Below, one piece after another: positions 1 through 12,704 of a DNA stretch of 64,000 nt. Position 1 is the stretch's first letter, and each line of letters opens with the position of its first letter. The notes under the pieces were generated by a model. It did not search any database and was not told the DNA's origin. It worked only from the letters and a program-made list of their open reading frames with translations. The DNA comes from Astropecten irregularis (taxonomy: Eukaryota > Echinodermata > Asteroidea > Paxillosida > Astropectinidae), in assembly GCA_963971285.1 (NCBI GenBank), contig OZ020263.1:310001-374000 (forward strand), written 5' to 3'. Both the position numbers and the translations under genes were made by a program.

Positions 1-1007
1 TAATAAAATCAGCAATTGTGTACTGAATTAGCGTTACTATACACTATGAATAAGTTGATTAAATTAAGGCATTGAAAATTCACTGACTAAAAAATGATAA
101 GAGAGTAATTTGATGCTACAAATGTCCATTTGAATTGAGATGATAAAATATTTGCAGCAGTTTGCTCAATATGGAGTTGAATGGTGCATTAGATTAGATG
201 CACAGAATTTAAGCTCAAGTGAAATCAATATGCATTTCCCTTGTAACGATCTTCATCATATTACACATCCCACATAAACAGGATCCGACTATAGTATCAG
301 TAGCAATTGGACTTGCTGCTGGAAAATGGAAATGTACAAAACAAATCCAACTATACTACATGTACTCCAATGACTCAGAAACATTCTAAACACTAAATCA
401 CCTGGTTTCCGTGTATGTGAAATTGAAATTGAATTCATTCAAGTGTTTAGATTAGAATCATCAATGAAGTAGGACATTTGTGAGGATTTAAAGGAAAAGT
501 AGTTCTGGAAGTTGACATTTTTTCTCCTATAAGTGTAACTTTTACTTATCATGTTTTATTTTAGAAAAATACAAAGTTGAAAAGTTGAAGCAGCATTATG
601 ACTAGGTATCTAACCTAGCACCAGTCTGGTTTTGAGAGTTAGTTAGATGTTCAGGCCATCTAAAAAGCTGTTTCTACACACGCCTAAGCTATCCTAAACC
701 CAGACACTGTATCTAAATGAATCATGGCCAAGCTTAACCACAACCTTCCCCTATGATACAAATGGAACAGTCTGGTGAGTGACCCTAAGGTCATCAATTC
801 CCACAAGGGATATACCAAGCTGTTTGAACTGGCCAAGGACAATAGGACAGGAACTATTGTCAGTATAAGACTAGACATTATGGACCGTGCCATGTTGGTA
901 TTATAGGTATGTCCATATAGCAGGAGGGAAACTAATTATAACTGATTAGCATTCTATGGATACTAATATGAGATAAGGTCATTGCTTACTAGCATAATGT
1001 CTAGCAG

Positions 1008-1227
1008 GGCTTAGCACAAAAATGTGCTAAGCATGACATTTCTGTCGTAATAAAAACAGGATTAACAACCAAATTTCCATGTGTTGTGTATCACTTGTGA
1101 TTGTTCTTTGGCTGTTGTTCGCCGAGTATGAATATCAAATGAAATTTTTGACTGGTTTGTTTTATTGGGCAAGACATTTTTGTGCTTAGCTAATTTTTGT
1201 GCTAAGCAGAACCGTGAAATTGGCCCC
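1008..1227 (-). mobile_element. Second copy of the 12.4-kb MITE, one end lost
   Basis: Reverse-complemented, it follows the 12386-12626 copy along nearly its whole length (GTGATACACAACACATGG, CCAAAGAACAATCACAAG and others). It ends at TTAGCACAAAAATGTGCTAAGC before the second GGCCAATTTC terminus. Confidence 0.8.
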
Positions 1228-1544
1228 TGCTCAGGGAAATGGTAAGCAGCTAATGTATAGTCATAAGGAAAGTGTTTAGCTGGGCCAGGAACTGCTGAGC
1301 AGATACCAGCAATATTCAATATGAAATACATCTGGTTGAATGATAAAAACTATTAAGCCAAAACTTTCCTGCTTAGCCAATTACATAGTTCTGAAGAGCA
1401 GTAAGTTATTTATCACACAGTCATGTCATAAAAAACAAATCAAATACACTATTTAACTCAATACAATCAATAAAATTTCCGAATGAGAATACAACAATTG
1501 AAAGAAGTTTATAACATCTGGTACCAATAAATGAGAACAAATCC

Positions 1545-1553
1545 CTTTTATTA
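1545..1553 (-). terminator. Candidate poly(A) signal for the minus-strand terminal exon
   Basis: Reads TTAATAAAAG on the minus strand, about 160 bp past the stop codon of the open frame at 1705-1949. The spacing suits a short 3' UTR. Confidence 0.35.
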
Positions 1554-1704
1554 ATCCAAATGCAATTCATGCAATATCAAAATTCTGCATCAATAACCAA
1601 AAGCAATAATATGATGGGTTATCTGTAGTTTGCCTTCTATTTCTCAACTTTTGTACTCTTTACTTGCTTCAACCAATGTCAATTGAAAAATGAAGCAAAA
1701 TCAG

Positions 1705-1949
1705 TCACTGGACTTTAAACAAATATTTCCATTTTGAGAGAAACTGACTGAGAGGATCACTTTCACCAGTCATCTGATCGGGCTTCAAATTCACAATCTC
1801 AGGATCTCTGATAATGCAAGGAAAACTTTCAAAAGCGACTGAATTGGCCTTCAAATCCTCAATCTCTGGTTTCTGGAGCAGAACCTGACTGCGAAGCTTG
1901 TCATAGATGGCTAGTGAAGTGACAGTCATTGTAAAAGATTCAAAACTTA
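1705..1949 (-). CDS. Probable terminal coding exon of an unrecognised minus-strand gene
   Basis: The frame is strikingly coding-like: MTVTSLAIYDKLRSQVLLQ, KPEIEDLKANSVAFESFP, PEIVNLKPDQMTGESD and FLSKWKYLFKVQ, then TGA. ATG is at 1929. The frame also stays open upstream to a possible acceptor ACTTAAG at 1950, adding FESFT. Two PEI-x-x-LK units 23 residues apart suggest an old in-frame duplication. A minus-strand AATAAA (TTTATT on the plus strand at about 1547) lies about 160 bp past the stop. I do not recognise the family. It could be the last exon of a larger gene, a 74-residue protein, or a decayed element. Confidence 0.42.
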
Positions 1950-2007
1950 AGTTTGAATACAACGATGTGAATGAAAGGACAACAATTATTTTGCCAGTCA
2001 AGCACAA

Positions 2008-4909
2008 ACAGCACTAAGCTGAGCAGGATACATTTTTAAAATTTTCTGAACAAAATTCCTCTCATAACTAATTTCCATAATCATGATGAGGCATACTGTG
2101 ACAAATCAGGTCATTTGGGTTGGTAAGCAATTAGCAATAGCAACTTTTTGTTCCCAGAGGGAAAATGTGACAGTATTTGGACTAACTGAAGTTCACCGAG
2201 CTCCCAAAATAAACCAGAGTGGACATTCTCACCAAATCATGACACTGGCATGTTAGAGTCCATGGCCAGCTAGTAAGATCAGAACTCAGAAGGAAGATTG
2301 ACACTTTAGGAGGGCTAGACAAGCAGACACTGTGTACATAGCACTCCATGTTACACTAACATCTGCAAGAATTTGGAACTGATGACATACTGATCTTCCA
2401 AGCCCCTAATGTCAAAGCTGTCATTGGACTACATATCAACACCTTAAGAAGGCTTTACACTGTTTACATTAGATATCTAAGCAAAGCCAATATATATGCA
2501 CTTATTCTCCATCACATACACACTCAGACTAAACAAGCATCAATATAATCAATCAATCAATCAATTAATCAATTACTCATATGAGCATATGGTGTCATTT
2601 AAGGACATGCACTTAAATAGAGGTTATACAGAGCAACAGGGTCGTTATAATGCATACAGGTACTTGGCTGAATTTATTATTTTTAGTCAAAGTCAAATAA
2701 ACGTGATGTAACAACATGATGTAAAAATATCAATGTCTGACTTACATTTGCCTTTCAGAAACAGCGCTGACTGTGGTTATCCATCCATTCATAATAATTA
2801 CTACGTTGAAAATTGTCCGTAGATACCAAGATGCAGCGCTGCCACGGCAACCCTGGTTTGAAATTACCAGAAGCAATTTGGTTAATCAGGGTCCTTGTTA
2901 TCCAGCGTGTGTGACTAGACTGTTCAAATCTCTCATACTGAGTAAATTGAGCTGAGCAGTGTCGATCAGCATAGCATATGATGGCCTTGTTGCTAGTCCA
3001 AGCACTAGCTAGCTTCTGTTATGTGACCCAGTTTGTTCATCAACTAGACATTTGAGTAATCCCGGGTCTAGGCATCAAATCACCTCATACGTTGACTCTA
3101 CGTTCACCCATCAAGCAACGTACTCTGACTATACACGTTCCCTATACCACCACGCTGTGCCGTGTGTATCCAAATGAATTATACTCTAGACCAAACCAAC
3201 TGCACATTATGACAACACTACACAATGTCAGAAAGACTCTCTCCCTCTACCACAAACCAGAGAGAAAAAAAAGTAGGGAAAACCAACACACTGGAAGCTT
3301 ATACCATTCCCCGTAGAGGGGTGAGGAAAGTGACTGAGGGACTGCCCTTGGTGGGATATTCCTGGCTCGTTATTAAGTGTGGACGACCATGGACATTATA
3401 CCTCATCCCTGGAGCCTGTTTCCATAGCACTTGCTATGGTGTGTGATTTTTAGATTATCAGCTTTAATTATCATTGGCTGAGCTCTAGTAACGTTAATAC
3501 AACCTTGTTGTGTGTGTGTACGTTGTACACTGTAGCACAATCAAACCTAGTCAATGTATACAATGTACCTTTCTCTGCACGATAATTTAATCAGTGATAA
3601 TTACTTTCATCATTTACACCATGAACGGCACGGCATTGCCCGTGGCTAAAATTGAACAAATGAATCATGGAACAAAAGCAGACAGGATAAAAACAAACAA
3701 TAATCAGTTCAGATTTTCCTATTATTCTAGGTCTGTTGTAATTCCCTAAGAACTCAGAAAAATATCCAGTTTGTGAAGGAACCTTTCTTTAAATGACAAA
3801 TCCTGATATTGATTCTGTAAGAACCAGAGAGTCAGGATCTTTATTCAACTTGAAATCCACATTAAATGTATGAAACATTGTCCAGTGATGGGGAAGGGGT
3901 AATGAGACTAATGATGTCAGGTGTATCACATTGAGGTATTAGGATGGATTAACCAATACTAGACACAGGTGGACTTATTGCTCCTATCATTCATGCACTC
4001 TCCTTCTCAATGAACAAAACCAGGAATATGTAGATATACAGTAGATCAATTATGAAAAGCTATAAATCAAACCTTGATATGCTTCAAAGCTGAATTTACT
4101 CTGAGCAAGGAAGCTAGGAAGAGCTCCATGCTCAGAGTGATCCCTAAATGTGCAACTGGCAGATTGGCAGAGTTATCTATCAAAAGCGACTAACAATTTA
4201 GGATAGCACATATTATCAGGTATCATTTGATGATTTGATTAAAAAGCTGGAGTCTCAAGTAATACCAATATACTAGCAGGTTTGCAGCAGAATTCAAGTT
4301 CTACAACTTTAAGTAAGTTAGGATGAGTTTGGTGAAATTCACCCCTAGTGACATTCATTTACCTGATGTCAACTCACATTATCTTATGGCTAGTAAGGAA
4401 AGACATACAGTCTTGTCTGTATGATATTCATCCAACAATGAACATGCTCACACATCTTTAGGCAAGTACAAATATTTAATCTTCATTCCCTCACATACAA
4501 AATAAATAGCATACCAATCAAACCTAGCTATGCCTCACAACGGGAGCCCAAAGCTGCGCCATCGTATTCAAGTTCAAACTTACGGCAGAAAAGGGAAAGA
4601 AAGGCAATGGATCAAACCATTTTCACAGCGGGTGGGACAGGCTAAACCACAGCTCAGTTGGGGCTAGACTGAGGAGGGAATTGGGGGTATTATTGGTGTG
4701 TTATTAGGAAGTGGTTTGGAAGAATTGGTAAAAGTGGTTGTCAATTGGAATGTCAATGATGACTAACTGCTATAGGATAAGTAAGTATGGGATTTACATC
4801 AAGAGAAAAGATATGTGTAGAAATGCAATAACAGTGCGGCTAGTCATTTAGAAGTTTGTAAAGCTAGACTCTCCAGGTGGATTATTGGAGTAATCCAGAG
4901 AGATTCTAC
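2008..4909. other. No gene seen
   Basis: AT-rich single-copy-looking DNA with only short random frames and the (AATC)n run. The window start (1-1007) and 1228-1544 are similar. Confidence 0.5.
2546..2574 (+). repeat. (AATC)n microsatellite
   Basis: About seven AATC units with one TTAATC interruption. Confidence 0.9.
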
Positions 4910-5132
4910 GGCCTTTTTGAAACAGAGGCATAAGCTCAGGCTCCGCAATAATATGCTGAAAATATAGGTTGTGGTTTTCACTGAAACTGAAGCTCTGTTT
5001 TTCCTTTTCAAACCAAATCTACTTCTGAACCGCAGCCAAAAGTCTCTATTTTGATACCCGTTATTTAAAAATGGATTCACGAAATGGAGCCGGAGCCGGA
5101 GCCTGAGCCTAAGCCTCCATTTCAAAAAGGCC
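4910..5132. mobile_element. Foldback element with imperfect inverted repeats
   Basis: GGCCTTTTTGAAACAGAGGC at the left and its near-complement ending CATTTCAAAAAGGCC at the right form arms of about 36 bp around a 150-bp interior. The right arm also carries a (GGAGCC)n run that continues as GCCTGAGCCTAAGCC. Confidence 0.7.
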
Positions 5133-6024
5133 CTATCATCCAACTCAACTAAATATGGTGGCCCACCTTGTATAACTGTCAATTCCCAAATTGACGGAGC
5201 TTTTCAGGGGCTGGCATTTGTTTCTAGCTGTCTGAAATATCATGATGCATGGTCTAGCAATCAAGACAGTACATGGTAATAATATGGATGGACATGAATG
5301 ACCCCCTCCAGTCCCCGCCCGATATTGTCAGAGTCCCTTTAATTGCAATTACAAGACTTGAGAGACAGAGGAAACACACTATCACTGATTCACAAGTTTG
5401 CTTACAGCACAAATTCCACACGATGTACGAGCAAATTGATCAGTTTATGTCTGGAGGTACAGTAAGACAAAGAAGAGTGCGATCGATAGGATGGTCACCT
5501 CACACAACCAGGGCATCATTGATGTATCTAGCATTACATGTCTACTACAGTGATGTACCGAGTACTGCACATGACGACTACACGGTTCTTGATTAATTAT
5601 AGTATGCAATAATTACACAAGTGCAAAACATAAAAGCTAAATGCAAATTATATACAAATATTCTCCCATCCATCCCAACAGGAAAGTGAAATGAAATATT
5701 CTTGTGTGAATTTACAAACTGCCTTGTTTACTATGGTTTGAAGATCAGCAGTTCAACACTTCCCCAGGTTACCAATGTCTGACAGGTTAGTGAAAAGACG
5801 TCAGCATTAATTGACATATTGAAACTACTCTCATAATAGAATTTCTAGAGGTGTACTGTTGGTGTTGACATGGCGTTGAAGAAGTGTTGATCTCTGTATT
5901 GTTGACTGCTATTGTCAGTGTTAGATGCAATTGCCTTTGGTGTTTATAGAGTGTTGAGGCACTCTGAGCCATCAGGGTATTTTTCTGTCAGGTGTCAAAT
6001 ATTAGAAGAATAAGTGATACTTAC

Positions 6025-6081
6025 CCATTCATCACCTGGTGTACAGCAGTAACATCATGATATCCTAATTAAGGTGCTCTG
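6025..6081 (-). other. Candidate non-coding or 5'-UTR exon, 57 nt, minus strand
   Basis: On the minus strand a T-rich tract ending TTTTCTTTTCAG precedes 57 nt that end at a perfect GTAAGTAT donor. All three frames contain stops, so it cannot be an internal coding exon. It holds two ATG triplets near its 3' end, as 5'-UTR exons often do. Coding exons would lie to the left. Confidence 0.3.
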
Positions 6082-6299
6082 CTGAAAAGAAAAACGACAA
6101 CAGCAATTTGAGAATCACATTTATTTTATGCAACAATTTCCTTTCATAATGAAGGATGCGATCATTTAATTCCTTTACAGACATATGGGTCAATGTACTG
6201 ACATAAACCAATCAATATATATTTAAACAATTTAATAAATTCAATTAGCCCCATGCGAAGATCAATTCCTAAAATACGGCAAGTCAGAATAATTCATGT

Positions 6300-6800
6300 T
6301 TGCCCCTTCTTTCCCCTCATCAAGTCTTCCACGTAGGATTGTGATTTTAATCAAAAAACTTGCACGAGCTCAGAAATCACTAACACAACAGTGCCGTGCG
6401 TGATTAAATGCTGCGTCGGTTCCATGTACACATGTATGCTCAAGCAGACGCTTTCAAGAATCTATTATAATTCTTCTGATTCGTTCAATTACTGGCTTGC
6501 TTGGACTGACCTGGGAGAATGTGTGGATAAGGTTATGAAGGATCGATGAGAAGGAAACGTGTGTGGAATACACACTGGCATTTACAGCCTCGGTACTCAG
6601 GGGCTAAATTAACTCCACATCGTCCTCGGTCAAAGACAGTCACTAGATTTATAAAGACCATAGTGAAATATATATCCCGGTGAAATAAATACGACGGACG
6701 CACATTTGCATCATCTGCAAACAATTCACCATGTATAAAATGATAATCCTGACGCATAATTTGGAATTTCACTAAATTACCTGAAACAATTACTACAAAA
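6300..6800. other. GC-richer island, possible conserved non-coding element
   Basis: CpG-containing sequence with GATTA/TTTATAC-type words in an otherwise AT-rich stretch. A 93-codon minus-strand frame lies here but reads as chance. The remainder of 5133-9080 shows nothing further. Confidence 0.3.
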
Positions 6801-7014
6801 GCAATTAACAGCAATTAAAAAACAATTCCCAAAGACTTCACACTGGATGAATACATATGACGGTTTGCAGTGTATGGTGGGGACTCATGTGGGCAGGCAA
6901 TATACGATGGTTTGTGGTTACACTAACTGACTAAGACCTATTGGTTTGGACTTTCACAGTCTTCTGAGAAATCTCAGATGATATTTGGTAAAGAGCAAAC
7001 AATTCAGAATGTAT

Positions 7015-7135
7015 CTGAATGTCAGATGCCATCACAAAATGTCATGTCACATCACAAAATGTCACATAAGAATATAGAATATCATGTAACAATGTCATTG
7101 AATGTCATTGAACATCAAAGAATGTCATAAAACCA
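7015..7135 (+). repeat. Degenerate AATGTCAT repeat
   Basis: About nine AATGTCA words at irregular spacing. Confidence 0.6.
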
Positions 7136-9080
7136 TCCCAGCATTACAGAATGTACACGTCTTGAGACAATATCAACTACACGCAGCATTATCGTTTAGG
7201 ATATAACACCAGGTTAATGTACATTGTGTACATGAAACACACAGAATATCACGTAACATCATGGCTTTAGAAATTCAAATTTGCTTGAGTGGCCAGAACC
7301 ACAGCTGCCAACCTATCTTAAAGGAAATTGGGAATACCTCTGCTAAAGAAGAGGAATCACAGAGCAAACTACATAGGAATACATGTGTATTTCCAAGCAA
7401 AAAATTGGAATCTGTTGTCAAGAGCTTGTAAAAGGTGATAAATATTCACCAAAAAATCAGAATGATTCCTCCAAAATAGGAATGCTTGGCAGCAATGCAG
7501 ATCTATAAACAAATTTAAATACAATATTTACAAAATATCATATCCTCTCCCTCCCTTCTATGATTCATATTTATAATATTATTCTCAACAAAATCATTAT
7601 TTATTAAAATATTTATTCATTATTAATTATCATAATTTTTATCATCATTAAAAAGACTTCACTTCTGGGAATATTTGAACCTGAAATTCTTTGACAATTA
7701 AAATCAAATTGTCATCCACGTGATAAAGATTGTACACTTAAATGAGATTGGTCTTTACCTGCTTCATATCTTATCGCATACACCATTGCAATTATCAAAA
7801 ATGATTTTTGAAATGGCAAAAAACACAAAAAGCAAACAGAACCAAAAAAACCAGTGAATTCATGACGATGTTTATGGATGAACACAGCGCAACTATGGCA
7901 ACCGATCAGTTATTGAGAAAAACATGTGATGCGTAACTAATGAACAGCGAGGTACGGCACTAATCAGCCGACAGCAATTTGATCTTGGTTAGTGTCTGCT
8001 ATTCTGAAAGCTTTTGTTAATATTGCAGGTACTGTCTGTCCGTAAGGTTGGGTCTTTGGGAAGGTTTTACCTTAATTAAGTAGATGCTACCTGCAAATTG
8101 TACACAAGTCATGTTAATCAGTGAAAAATTATGATTTTTGCTCGCAGTGGTGTGGGTTGGGGAATGGGGTGAAAGAATAAATATTGTGTATCAAAATGCT
8201 GACTGTAATACTCCCCAATTAAAAACACCTGATGTAAAAATACCTGATAAAATACCAACAATATGTAATGTGCTTAAAATATCATATTGTGCACCATTAA
8301 ATTTGTCAAATTATCACAATTGACTATTAAAATGTACAAACCTTGGACAGGGTTGGAAAGACAACAAAATGCCAGATTATGTCAACCAGAAAGTATACTG
8401 TACATCATCAATAAAATTCCTACCTTAAGTACCAACCAAACAATAAAAAGCTTTAATTTCTAGTAGTTTCAAAGTTTGACAATTATTTACAGTCCCCAAT
8501 CAATGACTGCACATCAGAGAAGGAATGTTATATCTACATTGTGCTGTGCTACTAGGTTAATTAATTTCCCTAAGATTGCATGTTAATTTACAATTAACTA
8601 GTTGTTATGTAACGTATCTGGTTGTGAGGTTACATGTACATCAATTGCACGTTGGTTCTGTGTATACTAATTATACAAAGACAGCCACCATCATGTAACA
8701 AAGGCTTTCACATTTTGAGGACACATGCATGGACCGTTTCAAACATCTAACAAAATTACTCACTTCCATAAACTGCAAACAGATTATAATTTTAATTTTC
8801 CCTGAAATTATTTCAATGTTCTCTATTTCTTTGAATGGAAGGTGATTTTGAAAGAGCCAAATGTTAAAATTAGGATGTTATTTCCAATATACTTTCACCA
8901 TCCGCAGAAACATGTCAGAACCTCACGTTAAAACCTCCGGTTCTTTAAGAACTACAATTCCTTCAGAACAATATCTATTCTCAAAACCGGCGCAGTACAA
9001 ACCATTCCGCTTTCAAGATTCAAAGCAATCTGATCTTCGATTTCAAACTTCTGTGAATTCAATGTTCAGCACTGCAGCCT

Positions 9081-9122
9081 ACAAACAAACAAACAAACAA
9101 ACAAACAAAGGAACAAACAAAC
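9081..9122 (+). repeat. (ACAA)n microsatellite
   Basis: About ten units with one GGAAC interruption. Similar AAAC/GTTT runs recur at 10889-10925, 12677-12704 and 14180-14210. Confidence 0.9.
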
Positions 9123-9682
9123 ATCCCCCAAATAGGGTCACATTATGGAAGTGCAATAGCAATAGAAAGAGCAAGGAATGATTTTTCAACACTAATGCAC
9201 TTAGAGATAATTAAAGAATCGGGGCGCAAATTCTGCATACAATGGACAATTTCCAAATCTACTTCTAGCATTACAAGGACACATGTTATTATTCACTAAC
9301 ATTTAGATTTCAAGTTAAATGCCATTAATTTACAACTTCAATGTCAATTTCTTTTTTAACTTTCAGAAATGTGAGTTTCAATTCATCAGTCAAGCCACTG
9401 TATAACAAAGAAGTCAATAAAAAATGCATAATTTACCAGACAAAATGTTCAAATTTTACTGACAGAAGTTTGTACGATCAGAAATATAAAATATCTTGTG
9501 ACAAATACATGTTATAATGCTTGACACATTCTACATTATTTCATAAAAGACAAAATCTGGGCAAAAATATCAAGACAGATACAGTAAAAGTAATCTGTTA
9601 AAATTTCAGTCCCATACGATGCCCACTTTTTGAGAAAACAGTGAAAAACGGCCACAGTATTTCTTAAGTCTTTTCTCTTTTA

Positions 9683-9708
9683 TTTTTGATCTTTTAAAAG
9701 ATCAAAAA
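9683..9708. repeat. Perfect 26-bp palindrome
   Basis: TTTTTGATCTTTT joined to its exact complement. It could extrude a cruciform or act as a dimeric binding site. Confidence 0.9.
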
Positions 9709-10239
9709 GATTTTCGGTCATTGTTTTACTAGATAAATACTCCATTTCAGGCGGAAATATTTTAACGGTAGATTTCTACTAGCATCATTTTCATACCCTG
9801 AAAGTTATACGTAAATCTGTGAACATTTTTGTTTTGGCTTCTTACCAAAGTATGATACTACCTTGAAGTAACAATATCTTGACTTCTACGTTTCTTGTAA
9901 ACTTTTCAATTAAGTTAATATCATAAATTTATTTTGATACGCTTGATGTATACATGTATATGTACAGAAATGCTACAATTTTGACGATGGCCCATTACAT
10001 GATTTAATCTAAGAGTGCAATGCGAATACATAAATGTAACAGTATGTAATTTCCAACAAGAAATTTAGAAAAAAAGATACGAAGGAAGCCGGTTTCTTTC
10101 TACTCATATTATGCACAGCATAATTGCAGAGTTCAGCTTCTTCCTTTCCTATTTGTGTATATTCGCTTTTCCATCGCTTGCTCCGTCCTGACTGTGGATT
10201 GAAATTTCAGGTATAATTGGTGTGGCACACTCCAGCTTC

Positions 10240-10520
10240 TAGTAATTCTCAATACTTAGATTCCCCCAAGAATATTACGCCTTGTGCTTTTGGTGCTCGC
10301 GGCTAATGGCTTGCATAGGATCATTTTTCTCGCTGGCCGTGTGCAGTTTATCAGTTAAATGAGCCGCCATTTGCGTGTCCAGCATTTTTATGCACTTGCA
10401 TTTTATAAAAGAACGGCCTGGGGATATTTAGAGTCACTCGGTATCGTACAGTACCTGCCACGGCGTGAATGGTTTCATTTATGATAGGCATAGATTCTGT
10501 TGATTGTAAACGACGTCATT
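10240..10520. other. Possible conserved non-coding element
   Basis: About 280 bp of balanced composition with several CpGs (CTCGCGGCTAATGGC, GAACGGCCTGGGG) and no open frame. It stands out from the AT-rich surroundings of 9123-12385, where I see nothing else. Confidence 0.3.
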
Positions 10521-10888
10521 GCTCATGTGGGTTGATAAACGTCTTTTCGTATCACTCCAATTATACCCTCTTTCTTTCTCCTTTTCACTTTTCTGGGGTT
10601 TTTTTTTCTCCACATTTTTTTTTTATTTAGTTAGCATGTCTTGATTTACAGAGGCAATAAAATGTTGGACGTTTCCATTTATTATTCTGAGATTGTAGAG
10701 TTAGTGGGATGGGGAATATGCACCTTAGTTGCAAGTCTTTACTGGTTAATACCTGTCCGACTAAGATGCTCAGGTTTAAATTGAAATGAGAAATAACCCC
10801 ACGGGACATTCAGACTGGGTTTCTTTATTTCTAATGAATCGTTCTAGGATTGAATTCAATGAGACGAGAGACTGGAATACAAAAATTA

Positions 10889-10925
10889 AAACAAACAAAT
10901 AAACAAACAAACAAACAAACAAACA
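10889..10925 (+). repeat. (AAAC)n microsatellite
   Basis: Nine units, one with AAAT in place of AAAC. Confidence 0.9.
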
Positions 10926-12385
10926 TAAATATTGTTGATACTGCTTGGTAAAGAACATCAGGTCAACGTATATTGTAATTATTTTCATCCATTTAATTCA
11001 AGCATTCAAATATTATATGAGTTTGATCTGTTAATTGATTTCTCCATTAACTGTTTCATGTACATTACCCCATTTTGACACAGAAATATGGCACATTCTT
11101 ATAAATGACCACTTTCAGAAAGAAATCTCATTTCAGCTAAAGCATTTGGCAAAGGTAGGGACAGTACAGAGTACATCTGTTTCCATTCCATCATGCATCT
11201 ACAATGCACACAATAAATGGACACAGAGTGAATAATGTATGGAAATTATTCTTCACAATGCCCAATTCTGCGCAGAGGTTATCTAGGGTGCAAAGGATAT
11301 GCATCAATTGAGATATAAAGAACCAGTATTGCACACACAGCTAACTACTAGACCAGAAAGTTACTTTGAATCAGTTGGTACCTATAACGTGCACTCATGA
11401 AATACAATATGAATTATCCCTATTCAAGGTCGTGCGTGCACAAACGAGGCATAAAGTCATAATTAACAACGGTTGTTGAAGTTCATTTAGTTTGATGGTT
11501 TAAGAGGCCTTGACTCTATCCTAACAACCAATGAGATAATAAGCCATTTTGAAGGTCTTTTGTGTTACTGAATTGCATATTGGAGAACCTTTCATGAAAT
11601 TTGCCAAATTTCACACCGACCCCACGCCTTGCTACATATATGTACACACTGAAAGATAGTGAATCTGATTAATAATAAGTGTCTTGAGAAATCCAGACAC
11701 TATGAGCATGAAACATGATAAACCTGCATAGTAATGGGCCTTCTTATACTTCATAATACCTCAATCCTCCATCCATCCCCACACCCTTTACCTAGCGAGG
11801 TATTACATGTCTACAGCAGCACGGTGGATAGGTGGATCGGCTTACCACAAGGCCTGTAAATAACATCTTGATTTCCCTCAGCTCCGGCCACCAATAGGTT
11901 ACGGAATTATCAAATAAGTCACAGGTATATAGTCTTCTTATGTCCATTCATGAGGTATCGCTTTGAAATTGTTCAATTTCATTTACAAAATGTACATTTC
12001 CTATTTCTGAAAATCAGGAAGTGAGAAGTGACTTCATGCCAATTTGAATAAAAACCAAACTGTCAATTGAATTTGGAGTTGAAGGTTAAAAAAAAGATTT
12101 TTGGGTAGTGATATTTTGCGCGTTCGTTACACTAGCACACAACTTGCTTTGTTATTGATGTCAGCTGAAATTGTTCATTTATTTTCCATTAAACCCCTGG
12201 ACCTCATTTGTCATGAGAACGGAATCTATTTCAATCAAAGAAGTCAGTGAAACAAGGAAATAAATGAATGCAATGCCAAGCCTTTGGTCATACATATGCA
12301 TGCACCTGAATTACCTTATTATGCGCATAATAACAATATACATACATTAGACAAGAAATAGGCTAACAAGTATCAGTGGAAACCT

Positions 12386-12626
12386 GGGGCCAATTTCATA
12401 AAACTCTTAAGCACAAAAATTTGCTTAGCACAAAAATGTCTCGCCCAATAAAACAAACCACCATTGAAAATTCCATTTGATATTCATGGTCAGCGAACAA
12501 CAGCCAAAGAACAATCACAAGTGATACACAACACATGGACATTTGGTTGTTAACACTGTTTTTATTAAGACAGAAATGTCATGCTTAGCAATTTTTTTTG
12601 CTTAACAGTTTTATGAAATTGGCCCC
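12386..12626 (+). mobile_element. Palindromic MITE, complete copy (241 bp)
   Basis: The ends are perfect inverted repeats of at least 20 bp (GGGGCCAATTTCATAAAACT), each followed inward by TTAGCACAAAAAT-type sub-repeats. There is no coding capacity. No clear target duplication is visible at the flanks. Confidence 0.85.
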
Positions 12627-12676
12627 TGGTGGGATGTTACATGTATGCATAAAATGCTTAGGCAAAAACATGTAAA

Positions 12677-12704
12677 TCAATCAAACAAACAAACAAACAA
12701 ACAA
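12677..12704 (+). repeat. (AAAC)n microsatellite beside the complete MITE
   Basis: Seven units, about 50 bp right of the MITE end. Confidence 0.9.

Noticed and set aside
5273..5596. 107-codon plus-strand frame
   Set aside because: No splice context, motif or conserved pattern could be seen.
6533..6814. 93-codon minus-strand frame after a TTGTTTCAG acceptor
   Set aside because: Codon choice is not convincing. The region is better read as possible regulatory sequence.
8861..9181. 106-codon plus-strand frame
   Set aside because: Its end is the (ACAA)n microsatellite, and the rest has no splice context or family resemblance.
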